52,275 nt of DNA from assembly GCA_946543085.1 (NCBI GenBank), contig CAMNLM010000004.1, positions 1-52,275 of the forward strand, given 5' to 3'. A model generated the notes under the pieces. It was not told where the DNA came from. It did not search any database and was given only the letters and a program-made list of their open reading frames with translations. Numbering within the stretch: position 1 is the first letter of the stretch; each line of letters starts with the position of its first letter. This DNA comes from an uncultured Clostridia bacterium (GTDB lineage Bacteria; Bacillota; Clostridia; Christensenellales; Aristaeellaceae). Both the position numbers and the translations under genes were made by a program. This document shows positions 1 to 8,158 of the stretch, piece by piece.

Positions 1-988
1 GGATCTGGGAGTAGGAGCCGCCGCCGCCCCTGAGCGTGCCGATCAGCTCGTCGATGGCGGAAAACCCGTGGTCGAACGGATGCAGATCGACCGTCGTCAG
101 CGAGGGGTTCAGGTACGGCGTGAAGAACTGGTTGTCGCAGCCGATGAGCGCCATGTCCTGCGGCACGCGGAGGTTCATCCGCTGCAGCTGGCGCAGCGCG
201 CCGAGGGCGACCAGGTCGTTGATCGCGATGATGGCGGTCGGCCAGGCGCTCCGCTTTGTGGCGGACAGCAGGCGGTTCACGCAGAATTCGCCCGCCTGGG
301 GCGTGAAGCCCGCGTCTGTGCTGATCTCCCGGTCCGCGGGCAGCTGAAGGCGCTCCATCTCTTCATAATAAGCACGCCGCCTCGCGCTGCTGGAGCGTAT
401 GCCGCCCGATCCCCCGATGAAGGAGATGCGGCGATGGCCCAGCGCGTAAAGGTGCGCGATGGATTTCCGCACGGAGAGGGACAGGTCCGAGGTGATGTTC
501 ACGCAGCTGACGCCCTCCACCCGCGGGCCGATGGTCACGATGGGCATCTTCTGCCCGATGGCGCAGAGCCGCTGGCGGATATCCTCCTGCGTCCCGGCCT
601 CGATGACGCTGCCGACCAGCACCGCCCCGCTGACGGGCAGCGAGCAGACCTTCTCCGCGATGTCGCGCTCCATCCAGCCCGTCAGGGCCGTCTGGTAGAC
701 CACGAGGTTCCATCCGCCGCGGCGGGCGGCTTCCTCCGCGCCCGCGCACAGGGCGGCGTAATAGGGGTTGGTCAGGTCGGAGATCACGAGCCCCAGGGTA
801 CGCTCAGCGCTCTTTTCCGTCTTCCTCTGTGTGGTCAGTGGGCGGTATTGGAGGGCGCGGACAGCTTCCTCCACTTTTCTGCGCGCGGTCAGGCTCGCGC
901 TGCCCCCGCTGAGCACCCGGCTCACCGTGGCCACGCTCACGCCTGCCAGCTCAGCCACGTCCACAATGGTCGCCTGTTTGTCAGCCAT
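1..988 (-). CDS. LacI family transcriptional regulator (3' end outside window)
   Basis: DNA-binding repressor-type regulator, probably of the divergent sugar transport and degradation locus. Seen: the protein begins MADKQATIVDVAELAGVSVA, the classic LacI helix-turn-helix (VDVAELAGVSVATVSRVL) in residues 8-26. A periplasmic-binding-protein-like sensor domain follows, with typical segments such as LGLVISDLTNPYYAAL and the late GCDNQFFTPYLNPSLTTVDL. The reading frame runs off the left edge after about 329 residues; family members are about 330-345 aa, so only a few residues are missing. The start at 988 is chosen for the GAAAGGAGC ribosome binding site just upstream. The ligand is unknown; by context it may be a uronic-acid oligosaccharide. 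Confidence 0.93.
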   Translation of the reverse strand, partial: MADKQATIVDVAELAGVSVATVSRVLSGGSASLTARRKVEEAVRALQYRPLTTQRKTEKSAERTLGLVISDLTNPYYAALCAGAEEAARRGGWNLVVYQTALTGWMERDIAEKVCSLPVSGAVLVGSVIEAGTQEDIRQRLCAIGQKMPIVTIGPRVEGVSCVNITSDLSLSVRKSIAHLYALGHRRISFIGGSGGIRSSSARRRAYYEEMERLQLPADREISTDAGFTPQAGEFCVNRLLSATKRSAWPTAIIAINDLVALGALRQLQRMNLRVPQDMALIGCDNQFFTPYLNPSLTTVDLHPFDHGFSAIDELIGTLRGGGGSYSQI

Positions 989-1018
989 GCTGCCCGCTCC
1001 TTTCTCACGGTTTCCATT

Positions 1019-1047
1019 AGCATAGCAGAGTTGGCGCAAAATAGCAA
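1019..1047 (-). promoter_or_regulatory. Probable promoter of the lacI-type gene
   Basis: On the minus strand TTGCTA (1047-1042) and TATGCT (1024-1019) are separated by 17 bp, a good sigma-A layout, about 30 bp upstream of the start codon at 988. Inferred by eye. Confidence 0.5.
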
Positions 1048-1054
1048 GCGTCTT

Positions 1055-1072
1055 TTTACACGCATTTACACG
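1055..1072. repeat. Direct repeat TTTACACG x2, possible operator
   Basis: TTTACACG occurs at 1055-1062 and 1065-1072 with a 10-bp period, one helical turn, and a further TTTACA follows at about 1085. The repeats lie between the divergent promoters of the LacI gene and the binding-protein gene. A regulator site is plausible, but this is not a canonical LacI palindrome. Confidence 0.3.
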
Positions 1073-1121
1073 TTATTTTCACTTATTTACAATATTTCTT
1101 GCATTTATTTTCAAAAACCCA

Positions 1122-1149
1122 TTGACAACGGGCGCGAATCGCCTATAAT
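1122..1149 (+). promoter_or_regulatory. Sigma-A promoter of the sugar ABC/lyase operon
   Basis: Perfect -35 TTGACA (1122-1127) and perfect -10 TATAAT (1144-1149) with a 16-bp spacer. They lie 100 bp upstream of the binding-protein start at 1249. The sequence GATCGTAAACGAAAAT just downstream lies near the start site and could hold an operator half-site. Confidence 0.8.
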
Positions 1150-1248
1150 AACACATGAGTCAAGGGATCGTAAACGAAAATAGCAGATTATTTTCACCGC
1201 ATCTGGCGGGCGGCAAGCCCGTATAGATAGAAAAGGAGGAAACTCAAA

Positions 1249-2490
1249 ATGAAGAAGATGCTGTCTGTCGTTCTGGCCGCGGTCATGATGCTGTCGCTGC
1301 TGGCCGTGCCCGCCATGGCCGAGGATCAGGTGCTGACCGTCGTCACCTGGGATGCCACAACCACCCCCTATCTGCTCGCGCAAAAGGAAGCCTATGAAGC
1401 CTCCCATCCCGGCGTGAAGATCGAATACGTGGACGTCGCTTCCCAGGACTACCCCATCAAGGCGACCACCATGCTGGAAGGCAAGGACACCAGCGACGTG
1501 TTCATGGTCAAGGAGATCGACGACATCATCAAGTGGCAGGCCCAGGGCTTCGCTGAGCCCCTGAACGCCTATGTCGAGAAGACTGGCTATGATATGTCCG
1601 GCTTCGTGGGCACCGAGGAGAACTACAAGGTGGACGGCGAGCTCTACGCCGTGCCCTTCCGCTCCGACTTCTGGGTGCTCTACTATAACAAGGATCTGTT
1701 CGACGCCGCCGGCGAGCCCTATCCCACCAACGACATGACGTGGGATCAGTACGCGGACCTGGCCATCAAGATGACCAAGGACGGCGTCTACGGCACCCAC
1801 TATCACACCTGGCTGTCCGATGTCGTCAACTGGACCGTGGCCGACGGTGAGAACACCCTGGCCGACCGCAACTACGACGACCTGCTCTACTACTACAACC
1901 TCTATCAGAAGCTGGAAGACGCCGGCGCCTGCATGGCGTACTCCGAGCTGAAGGCCTCCGGTCTGCATTACAGCGCCGCCTTCGCCAACGGCAATATCGC
2001 CATGATGCCCATGGGCTACTGGTACGTCTCCACCCTGATCAACTACCACAAGGACGGCACCTGCAACTTCAACTGGGGCATCGCCGCTGTGCCGCACGCG
2101 GACGGCGTGAAGGCCGGTTCCTCCTTCGGCAACCTGACCGGCGCCATGATCAACCAGGCTTCCGCCAATAAGGACCTGGCCTGGGATTACATCTCCTGGC
2201 TGGGCGGCGAAGAAGGCGCTGCCGCCACCGCTTCCGTGGGCGCCCGTCCCGCGTACGTGTCCGAAACTGTCGCGGCCGCTATGTCCAGCGTGGAAGGCTT
2301 CCCCACCGACGAGACCAGCAAGGGCGCTCTGATCCCCTCCTTCGTCGGCATGGAATGGCCCGTGGCTGAGAAGGTCGCCGACATCAAGACCATTGTGAAC
2401 GAAGAGCACTCCATGATCATGGCCCGTGAAATCACCCCCGAAGAGGGCGTGGCTGAAATGAACGAGCGCGTGGCAGAGCTGTTTGAATAA
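1249..2490 (+). CDS. ABC transporter sugar-binding protein (family 1, CUT1)
   Basis: Extracellular solute-binding protein that would deliver a carbohydrate to the two permeases downstream. Seen: 413 aa; signal peptide in residues 1-24 ending PAMA, followed by EDQVLTVVTWD, the usual first strand of family 1 binding proteins. Other typical segments are SDFWVLYYNKDLFDAAG and GNIAMMPMGYWY. There is no Cys at the cleavage region, so it is not an obvious lipoprotein, which is unusual for a Gram-positive binding protein. The start has a strong AAGGAGG site 8 nt upstream. It is the first gene of the operon behind a near-consensus promoter. Substrate inferred from the neighbours (heparinase-like, GH88): an unsaturated uronic-acid oligosaccharide. 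Confidence 0.93.
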   Translation: MKKMLSVVLAAVMMLSLLAVPAMAEDQVLTVVTWDATTTPYLLAQKEAYEASHPGVKIEYVDVASQDYPIKATTMLEGKDTSDVFMVKEIDDIIKWQAQGFAEPLNAYVEKTGYDMSGFVGTEENYKVDGELYAVPFRSDFWVLYYNKDLFDAAGEPYPTNDMTWDQYADLAIKMTKDGVYGTHYHTWLSDVVNWTVADGENTLADRNYDDLLYYYNLYQKLEDAGACMAYSELKASGLHYSAAFANGNIAMMPMGYWYVSTLINYHKDGTCNFNWGIAAVPHADGVKAGSSFGNLTGAMINQASANKDLAWDYISWLGGEEGAAATASVGARPAYVSETVAAAMSSVEGFPTDETSKGALIPSFVGMEWPVAEKVADIKTIVNEEHSMIMAREITPEEGVAEMNERVAELFE

Positions 2491-2527
2491 TCCCGGACAG
2501 ATCGGTTCCGCATCGAAGTAAACCCGA

Positions 2528-2562
2528 GGCAGGGAAGGCTTCTTGCCTTCCCTGCCCTTTTT
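2528..2562 (+). terminator. Intra-operon hairpin with T-tract after the binding-protein gene
   Basis: GGCAGGGAAGGC (2528-2539) pairs perfectly with GCCTTCCCTGCC (2545-2556) across a 5-nt loop, followed by CTTTTT. This is a full intrinsic-terminator shape, yet the permease genes follow in the same direction 80 bp later. It probably acts as a partial terminator or 3'-stabilising element giving more binding protein than permease. Confidence 0.8.
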
Positions 2563-2637
2563 ATCGCAAGACGGGATCCGTGACGCAGCATCGACTTTCT
2601 CCTCCCTCAGACTTTCACCAGAAAGGTTCGTATCGCC

Positions 2638-3594
2638 ATGAAACAAGGAGAACAGAAACTGGCCCGGGCGCGCATGGGCCGCATGGAACGGAAGAAGACC
2701 CTGATCGCATATTCCTTCCTGGCGCCCAACTTCCTGGGCTTCGCCATCTTCACGCTGGTACCGGTGGTCTGCGCCATCGCCCTGTCGCTCTTCGAGTGGA
2801 ACGGCGGCGACATCTCCCGGCTCCGCTTCGTGGGCTTTGAGAACTACGCCACCATCTTCAACGTGAAGAAAGTGTCGCAGAACGGCCTCGCCTATTTCTT
2901 CAACCGGGTGGACCTGGGCATTGCTTTGAAGAACACAGTCTATTATACTGTGATCACCGTCCCGCTGACGATCATCTGCGCTCTGGCGCTCGCCCTGCTG
3001 CTCAACAAGATCAGGGGCGCCGTGGTCTTCCGCGCCGTTTTCTTCTTCCCCTACGTGGCCTCGATGGTCGCCATCTGCGTGTGCTGGTCCTTCATGCTGA
3101 TGAAGGACGGCCCCATCAACCATTTCATCATGGCGCTCGGCATCGACTTCAACAAGTCCTGGACGGCGGACACCACCATGGCCATGTGGTCCATCATCCT
3201 GGTGAGCGTCTGGCGCAACATGGGCTATTACATGGTCATCTACCTGGCGGCTCTCCAGGGCGTGCCCAAGGAGCTGATGGAGGCCGCCACCGTGGACGGC
3301 GCGAACAAGTGGAAGCAGTTCCTGCACGTGACGCTCCCCCAGCTGCGGCCCACCACCTTCTTCGTCTCCATCATGATGATCATCTCCTGCTTCAAGATCT
3401 ATGACGTGGTCGCCATCATGACGGAAGGCGGTCCCGGCCGGAGCACCAAGATGCTGGTCACCTACATCTACGACGAAGCCTTCACGAAGGTCCGCTACGG
3501 CCAGGCCAGCGCCATCTCCATGATCCTGCTGATCATCGTGCTTCTCGTCACCATCATCCAGTTCCGTTCGGAAAAGAAATTCTCCAACGACTGA
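2638..3594 (+). CDS. Sugar ABC transporter permease (MalF/UgpA type)
   Basis: Inner-membrane subunit of the CUT1 sugar importer. Seen: 318 aa with about six hydrophobic segments, beginning near residue 23 (LIAYSFLAPNFLGFAIF). The cytoplasmic EAA loop (EAATVDGANKWKQF, then LPQLRP) at about residue 215 docks the ATPase. FKIYDVVAIMTEGGPGRST in the C-terminal part is characteristic of MalF-type subunits. The start at 2638 follows an AGAAAGG site with long spacing; no better alternative was seen. No ATPase gene lies in the cluster, so a shared MsmX/UgpC-like ATPase elsewhere is expected, as is common in Firmicutes. Confidence 0.93.
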   Translation: MKQGEQKLARARMGRMERKKTLIAYSFLAPNFLGFAIFTLVPVVCAIALSLFEWNGGDISRLRFVGFENYATIFNVKKVSQNGLAYFFNRVDLGIALKNTVYYTVITVPLTIICALALALLLNKIRGAVVFRAVFFFPYVASMVAICVCWSFMLMKDGPINHFIMALGIDFNKSWTADTTMAMWSIILVSVWRNMGYYMVIYLAALQGVPKELMEAATVDGANKWKQFLHVTLPQLRPTTFFVSIMMIISCFKIYDVVAIMTEGGPGRSTKMLVTYIYDEAFTKVRYGQASAISMILLIIVLLVTIIQFRSEKKFSND

Positions 3595-3613
3595 GAGAAA
3601 GGAGGCATCCGAT

Positions 3614-4483
3614 ATGGAACAGACTGTGCGTCAAAAAAACAGTATCCGCCAGGACAACCCCGTGCTGCAGAAGATCCTGCGCGTGGTGGTTTTCATCCTG
3701 CTCATCGCGCTGGCCGCTTTCACCCTGATCCCCTTCGTGTGGATGGTCTCCTCGTCCCTCAAGCTGGACCGCGAGGTTTTCGCTTATCCCATGCACTGGA
3801 TCCCGGAGACCTTCCATTGGGAGAACTATTCGCTCATCTGGCAGAAGGTGCCGCTGCTCACGTACTTCAAGAACACCGCCTTCATCGCCATTGTGGTCAC
3901 CTTCCTGCAGACGCTGACCTCCTCCTTCGCGGCCTATGCGTTCGCAAAGCTGGAATTCCGCGGCCGGGACACCCTGTTCCTCTGCTACATCGCGACCATC
4001 GCGGTGCCGTGGCAGGCCTACATGCTGCCCCAGTTCATCATGATGCGCTCCATGGGTCTCTATGACACCCTGTGGGCCATGGTCGTGCTGCAGGCCTTCT
4101 CCGCCTTCGGCGTGTTCCTGATGCGCCAGTTCTACCGCAGCATCCCCACGGAGCTCTGCGAGGCGGCCCGGCTGGACGGCCTGAGCGAATACGGCATCTG
4201 GGCGCGCATCATGCTTCCGCTGTCCAAGGCCGCCATCGCGACCCTGGTGATCTTCACCTTTGTCGGCACCTGGAACGACTTCATGGGGCCCATGATCTAT
4301 CTGACCCGGGACTTCAACAAGACCATCCAGGTCGGCCTGCGCCGCTTCATCCAGGAGAATTCCAGCGACTACCACCTGATCATGGCCGCGTCGCTGTGCT
4401 CCCTGCTGCCCGTCTCCATCGTCTTCCTGTTCCTGCAGAAATACTTCATCGAGGGCATCGCCACCAGCGGCCTCAAGGGCTGA
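3614..4483 (+). CDS. Sugar ABC transporter permease (MalG type)
   Basis: Second transmembrane subunit of the importer. Seen: 289 aa, about six membrane segments starting at ILRVVVFILLIALAAFTLIP. The EAA loop EAARLDGLSEYGIW lies at about residue 183, followed by IMLPLSKAAIATL, the MalG signature. The C-terminal GIATSGLKG is also typical. It starts 19 bp after the first permease behind GAAAGGAGG. The lyase gene follows about 60 bp later in the same direction, so the whole set is likely one transcript. Confidence 0.94.
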   Translation: MEQTVRQKNSIRQDNPVLQKILRVVVFILLIALAAFTLIPFVWMVSSSLKLDREVFAYPMHWIPETFHWENYSLIWQKVPLLTYFKNTAFIAIVVTFLQTLTSSFAAYAFAKLEFRGRDTLFLCYIATIAVPWQAYMLPQFIMMRSMGLYDTLWAMVVLQAFSAFGVFLMRQFYRSIPTELCEAARLDGLSEYGIWARIMLPLSKAAIATLVIFTFVGTWNDFMGPMIYLTRDFNKTIQVGLRRFIQENSSDYHLIMAASLCSLLPVSIVFLFLQKYFIEGIATSGLKG

Positions 4484-4542
4484 GGCGAAGCGCCGGTCCG
4501 TGAAGGCTTTTCTCCACTTTGCACGCCTGTACGGGAGTCACT

Positions 4543-6360
4543 ATGTTTGCCGAATTTCTCAACGCGCATCCGATGGAGACGCTGCTGACCGGAGCCCCGG
4601 ACCCCGGCATTCCGAGCGCCGCGGACCGGGAAGCCTGGGAGCAGCTGCCCGAAAGCCTCCGGGAAGAGCTCCTGGCCCTGGTCCGCGCCTATGCCGGGCA
4701 GCCCTACCCGATGCGCACCGCCTCCGGCTTTCTTGCCTTCGTGCGCTCCGGCAGCCGCGCGGCCGACGAAGCGCCCTACTTCCAGCGCCGCCGTAAGCTG
4801 TGCGCGGCCGTGCTGGGCTGCTGCCTCGATCCTGACGCGCCGCTGGACGACGTGATCGACGGCGTCTGGTGCATCTGCGAGGAGACCAGCTGGGTCATCA
4901 GCGCGCACAACGTCAATCCAATTCCAGGCGCGCCCAAGGCCGCGGAGTATCCCCTGCCCGACCCGGAGCGCCCTTACATCGACCTCTTCTCCGCGCAGAC
5001 CGCCATGATCCTCAGCCTCACCGCACGCCTGTTGGGCAGCCGGCTGGATCAGGTTTCGCCGCTGCTGTGCCGGCGCATCCGCCGCGAGATCAGCGCGCGC
5101 GTCCTGCGCCCCTTCATGGAGACGGACGACTTCTGGTGGATGGGCGTGCGGCGGCGGGATCTGAACAACTGGACGCCGTGGATTCTTTCCAACGTGATGC
5201 TGAGCGCCTGCCTGGCCTCCATGGAAAGGGGCGAACTGGCGGCTCTGCTGGACAGAGCCTGCCGCATGCTGGACCGCTGGCTCGCAGTGATGCCCGGGGA
5301 CGGCGGATGCGATGAAGGCGCGGGCTACTGGAACATGGCTGGCGGTTCCCTGCTGGACTGTCTCGATCTGCTGGAGAGGATCACGGAAGGCCGCATGACC
5401 TTCTGGGAGAATGAGAAGCTCCGGAACATCCTGCGCTTTCCCCTGCTCGCTGAGATCGGAAACGGCTGGTTCCTGAACTTCGCCGACTGCGACGCAAAGC
5501 CCCTCCTCTCCGGGGAGAGGCTCCAGCTCGCCGGGGAAAAGCTGGGCGACGAAGCGCTCCTGGACCTCGGCTGCCGCCACCGCGGAACCCTGGACGCCCA
5601 GCTGAGCGATACGCCGCATTTCGGCAGGCTGCTGTCCATGCTGTTCCACCGCCCCGCCCTCCGCGGCTCGCCGCCCGAAAAAGGCGACGTGTGGCTCCCC
5701 GACCTGCAGGTGCGCGTCGTCCGCCGCGGCGCTCTGACGCTCTGCTGCAAGGGAGGCCACAACGGCGAGAATCACAACCACAACGACGTCGGTTCCTTCA
5801 TGCTCTACGCGGACGGAGAGCCCGTCATCGTGGACGCGGGCAACATGACCTACACCGCGAAGACCTTTTCGGACGAGCGCTATACCCTCTGGAACGTGCG
5901 CTCGGCCTATCACAATCTGCCCATGATCGGCGGCTGCGAGCAGCAGCCCGGCCGCGCCTTCGCGGCCTCGCGGACGGCCTGCCTGCCCGACGGCCTGCGC
6001 CTGGGACTGGAAAAAGCCTATGCGCCGGAAGCCGGCGTCAGGCGCCTGGTGCGGCAGCTGCGGCTGACGGAACAGGGCTGCGAGATCCGCGACACGTGCG
6101 AGCTCATCAGCCCCCAGCCCGTCACCTGGGTGTTCATGCTGCGCCATCGGCCGGAGCTGTCCGCGCAGTCGCTCTCCGCCGGTCCCATCGGGATGGAGAT
6201 CCCCGACGGGCTTGCCTGCCGCGTCGAAGAGATTCCCATAGCCGATCCGCGAATGGCCCGCAGCTTTCCCGGCAGCCTCTGGCGCGTCCTGCTGACCGCC
6301 GGGCCGGCCGCCGTGTACGACATGCAATTCACCGTGAGGAGGAAGAGCGCTCATGCTTGA
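4543..6360 (+). CDS. Heparinase II/III family polysaccharide lyase-like protein
   Basis: Predicted to act on a uronic-acid-containing glycan by beta-elimination, the known chemistry of many members of this family. Seen: 605 aa; an alpha-helical N-terminal half and a beta-rich C-terminal half holding the family signature GENHNHNDVGSFMLYADGE at about residues 407-425, with His-Asn-His-Asn-Asp at its core. DAGNMTY follows as in heparinase II/III domains. The ATG at 4543 is preferred over an upstream in-frame TTG (4519) because GGGAG lies 5 nt before it. No signal peptide is visible, so cleavage would be intracellular after import. The last codons overlap the next gene by 8 bp. A hydrolase or other non-lyase role cannot be excluded. 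Confidence 0.85.
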   Translation: MFAEFLNAHPMETLLTGAPDPGIPSAADREAWEQLPESLREELLALVRAYAGQPYPMRTASGFLAFVRSGSRAADEAPYFQRRRKLCAAVLGCCLDPDAPLDDVIDGVWCICEETSWVISAHNVNPIPGAPKAAEYPLPDPERPYIDLFSAQTAMILSLTARLLGSRLDQVSPLLCRRIRREISARVLRPFMETDDFWWMGVRRRDLNNWTPWILSNVMLSACLASMERGELAALLDRACRMLDRWLAVMPGDGGCDEGAGYWNMAGGSLLDCLDLLERITEGRMTFWENEKLRNILRFPLLAEIGNGWFLNFADCDAKPLLSGERLQLAGEKLGDEALLDLGCRHRGTLDAQLSDTPHFGRLLSMLFHRPALRGSPPEKGDVWLPDLQVRVVRRGALTLCCKGGHNGENHNHNDVGSFMLYADGEPVIVDAGNMTYTAKTFSDERYTLWNVRSAYHNLPMIGGCEQQPGRAFAASRTACLPDGLRLGLEKAYAPEAGVRRLVRQLRLTEQGCEIRDTCELISPQPVTWVFMLRHRPELSAQSLSAGPIGMEIPDGLACRVEEIPIADPRMARSFPGSLWRVLLTAGPAAVYDMQFTVRRKSAHA

Positions 6361-8158
6361 AGTACAACGCAATCCGCTGTGCACGCGGCAGGATCTGGTG
6401 CGGGCAGCCGTGCAGCTGATGACCCCGCTGGTTGACTGTCTCACGCCCGAGAAATCCCGGATGATCGTGGGCGAAGGCTCCGCCCACTATTCCGAGGACG
6501 TGGCCGGCATGGAGGGCTTCTCCCGCGTGCTGTGGGCGCTGGTGCCCATGCTGATCGGCAAATGCCCGGAGGCCGAGCCCTTCTGGAAGCTCTGGAAGGA
6601 GGGCCTCCTGCACGGCACAGACCCGGCCCACGCCGGCTACTGGGGAACGGTGGGCGATTACGACCAGCGCATGGTGGAGATGGCGGTGATCGGCATCGGC
6701 CTGTGCTTTGTCCCTGAGCGCTTCTGGGACGAGCTGACCCCCGTCCAGCAGGACAACCTGTACAACTGGCTCAACCAGATCAACCTGCACGACATGCCGA
6801 AGAACAACTGGCGCTACTTCCGCATCCTGGTCAACACCGGTTTCCTGAAGGTCGGGCGGCCCGTGGATCAGGCGCGCATGGCCGAAGACCTGGACATGAT
6901 GGAGAGCCATTACGTCGGCGACGGCTGGTATTTCGATTACCTCACCAAGCGCGACTATTACACCCTCTGGGCCTTCCACTTCTACAGCCTGGTCTATGTC
7001 GCGGCCATGCAAACCAGGGACGCCGAGCGCTGCGCCCGATTCGTGGAACGGGCGCGGCTGATCGCGCCGCGCTTCGCCTGCTGGTTCGATGGAGCGGGCC
7101 GCGCCCTCCCCTATGGGCGCAGCCTGACCTACCGCTTCGCCCAGAGCGCCTTCTGGGCCTCGATGGCCTTCGCCGGCGTGACCGCGCCGGGCCTCGGCTG
7201 GGGCGAGATGAAGGGCCTCTTGCTGAAGAACCTGCGCTTCTGGCTGCGCATGCCCATTTTTGACCGGGGCGGCGCGCTGACCGTGGGCTACGGCTATCCC
7301 AACCTCTGCGCCGCGGAGGGGTACAACGCGCCCGGCTCCCCCTACTGGGCGATGAAGACCTTCTTCGTTCTCGCGCTGCCGGAGGATCATCCCTTCTGGC
7401 AGGCGGAGGAGAAGAACTATACGCCGCCCCGGAAGTTCCTGGACGAGCAGGTGCGCCTGCTCCTGACCCGCGACGCGCAGAACCGTCAGGTGGTCGCCTA
7501 CACCGCGGGGAATCACGCCTGGGAGCACATGCACGAGGACGAGAAGTACGAGCGCTTCGCCTATTCCACTCAGTTTGCTTTCTCGGTGACGAAGGAGGCC
7601 ACGACGCTCAGCAAGGGCGCGTTCGACTCCATGCTGGCGCTCAAGCGCGCAGGCCGCGATCTGTGGCACGCGCGCAGCGGCTGCGACAGCTTCCGCCTGA
7701 CTGAAGAAAAGGTCACCTTCGCCTGGTCCCCCATGGAGGGCGTGCGCATCGAATCGGTCATCGCGCCGCTGGGCATGTGGCACATCCGCAGGCATGTGAT
7801 CGACAGCGAATATGAGCTGGAAGCCGCCGAAGGCGCTTTCTCCGTGAAGAAGGACGGCCCCGGCGCGCGCCCCTGCGACAGGATTGTTACCAGCCGCCTG
7901 GCTGATGCGGGCATGGCGGCCGCGCACGGCGTCTACGGCACGAGCGCCATCTTCGCGCTCGAAGGCTATGACAAAGGGCAGGTCATCGACACCGAGCCGA
8001 ACACGAACCTGATGTTCCCGCGCGCCGTGCTTCCCACCCTGCTCGCATCCATCCACCCGGGCAGAACCGTGCTGCTCTGCGCCGTGTGGACCGACACCGG
8101 CGATTCCTGTCCGGATCGCCCGCCTGAGGAGGTGCTGCAATATGCCAGGTCGCTATGA
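6353..8158 (+). CDS. DUF2264 domain-containing protein
   Basis: Function unknown; DUF2264 proteins often sit beside heparinase II/III-like and glucuronyl hydrolase genes, which fits here. Seen: 601 aa, cytoplasmic-looking, with an all-alpha N-terminal region rich in Trp and Tyr (HYSEDVAGMEGFSRVLWAL near residue 43; NWRYFRILVNTGFLKVG; GDGWYFDYLTKRDYYTLWAFH). This is the pattern expected of an (alpha/alpha) barrel, followed by a more beta-rich C-terminal region. The ATG at 6353 overlaps the upstream stop, and GAGGAAG lies upstream. It overlaps the GH88 gene by 17 bp, so the three enzymes are translationally coupled. It may process the same oligosaccharide; no catalytic residues can be assigned from sequence alone. 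Confidence 0.85.
   Translation: MLEVQRNPLCTRQDLVRAAVQLMTPLVDCLTPEKSRMIVGEGSAHYSEDVAGMEGFSRVLWALVPMLIGKCPEAEPFWKLWKEGLLHGTDPAHAGYWGTVGDYDQRMVEMAVIGIGLCFVPERFWDELTPVQQDNLYNWLNQINLHDMPKNNWRYFRILVNTGFLKVGRPVDQARMAEDLDMMESHYVGDGWYFDYLTKRDYYTLWAFHFYSLVYVAAMQTRDAERCARFVERARLIAPRFACWFDGAGRALPYGRSLTYRFAQSAFWASMAFAGVTAPGLGWGEMKGLLLKNLRFWLRMPIFDRGGALTVGYGYPNLCAAEGYNAPGSPYWAMKTFFVLALPEDHPFWQAEEKNYTPPRKFLDEQVRLLLTRDAQNRQVVAYTAGNHAWEHMHEDEKYERFAYSTQFAFSVTKEATTLSKGAFDSMLALKRAGRDLWHARSGCDSFRLTEEKVTFAWSPMEGVRIESVIAPLGMWHIRRHVIDSEYELEAAEGAFSVKKDGPGARPCDRIVTSRLADAGMAAAHGVYGTSAIFALEGYDKGQVIDTEPNTNLMFPRAVLPTLLASIHPGRTVLLCAVWTDTGDSCPDRPPEEVLQYARSL

Noticed and set aside
1111-3327. Long open frame (738 codons) on the minus strand opposite the sugar ABC genes
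   Set aside because: His/Gly/Val-rich translation antisense to clear binding-protein and permease genes; typical GC-rich shadow.
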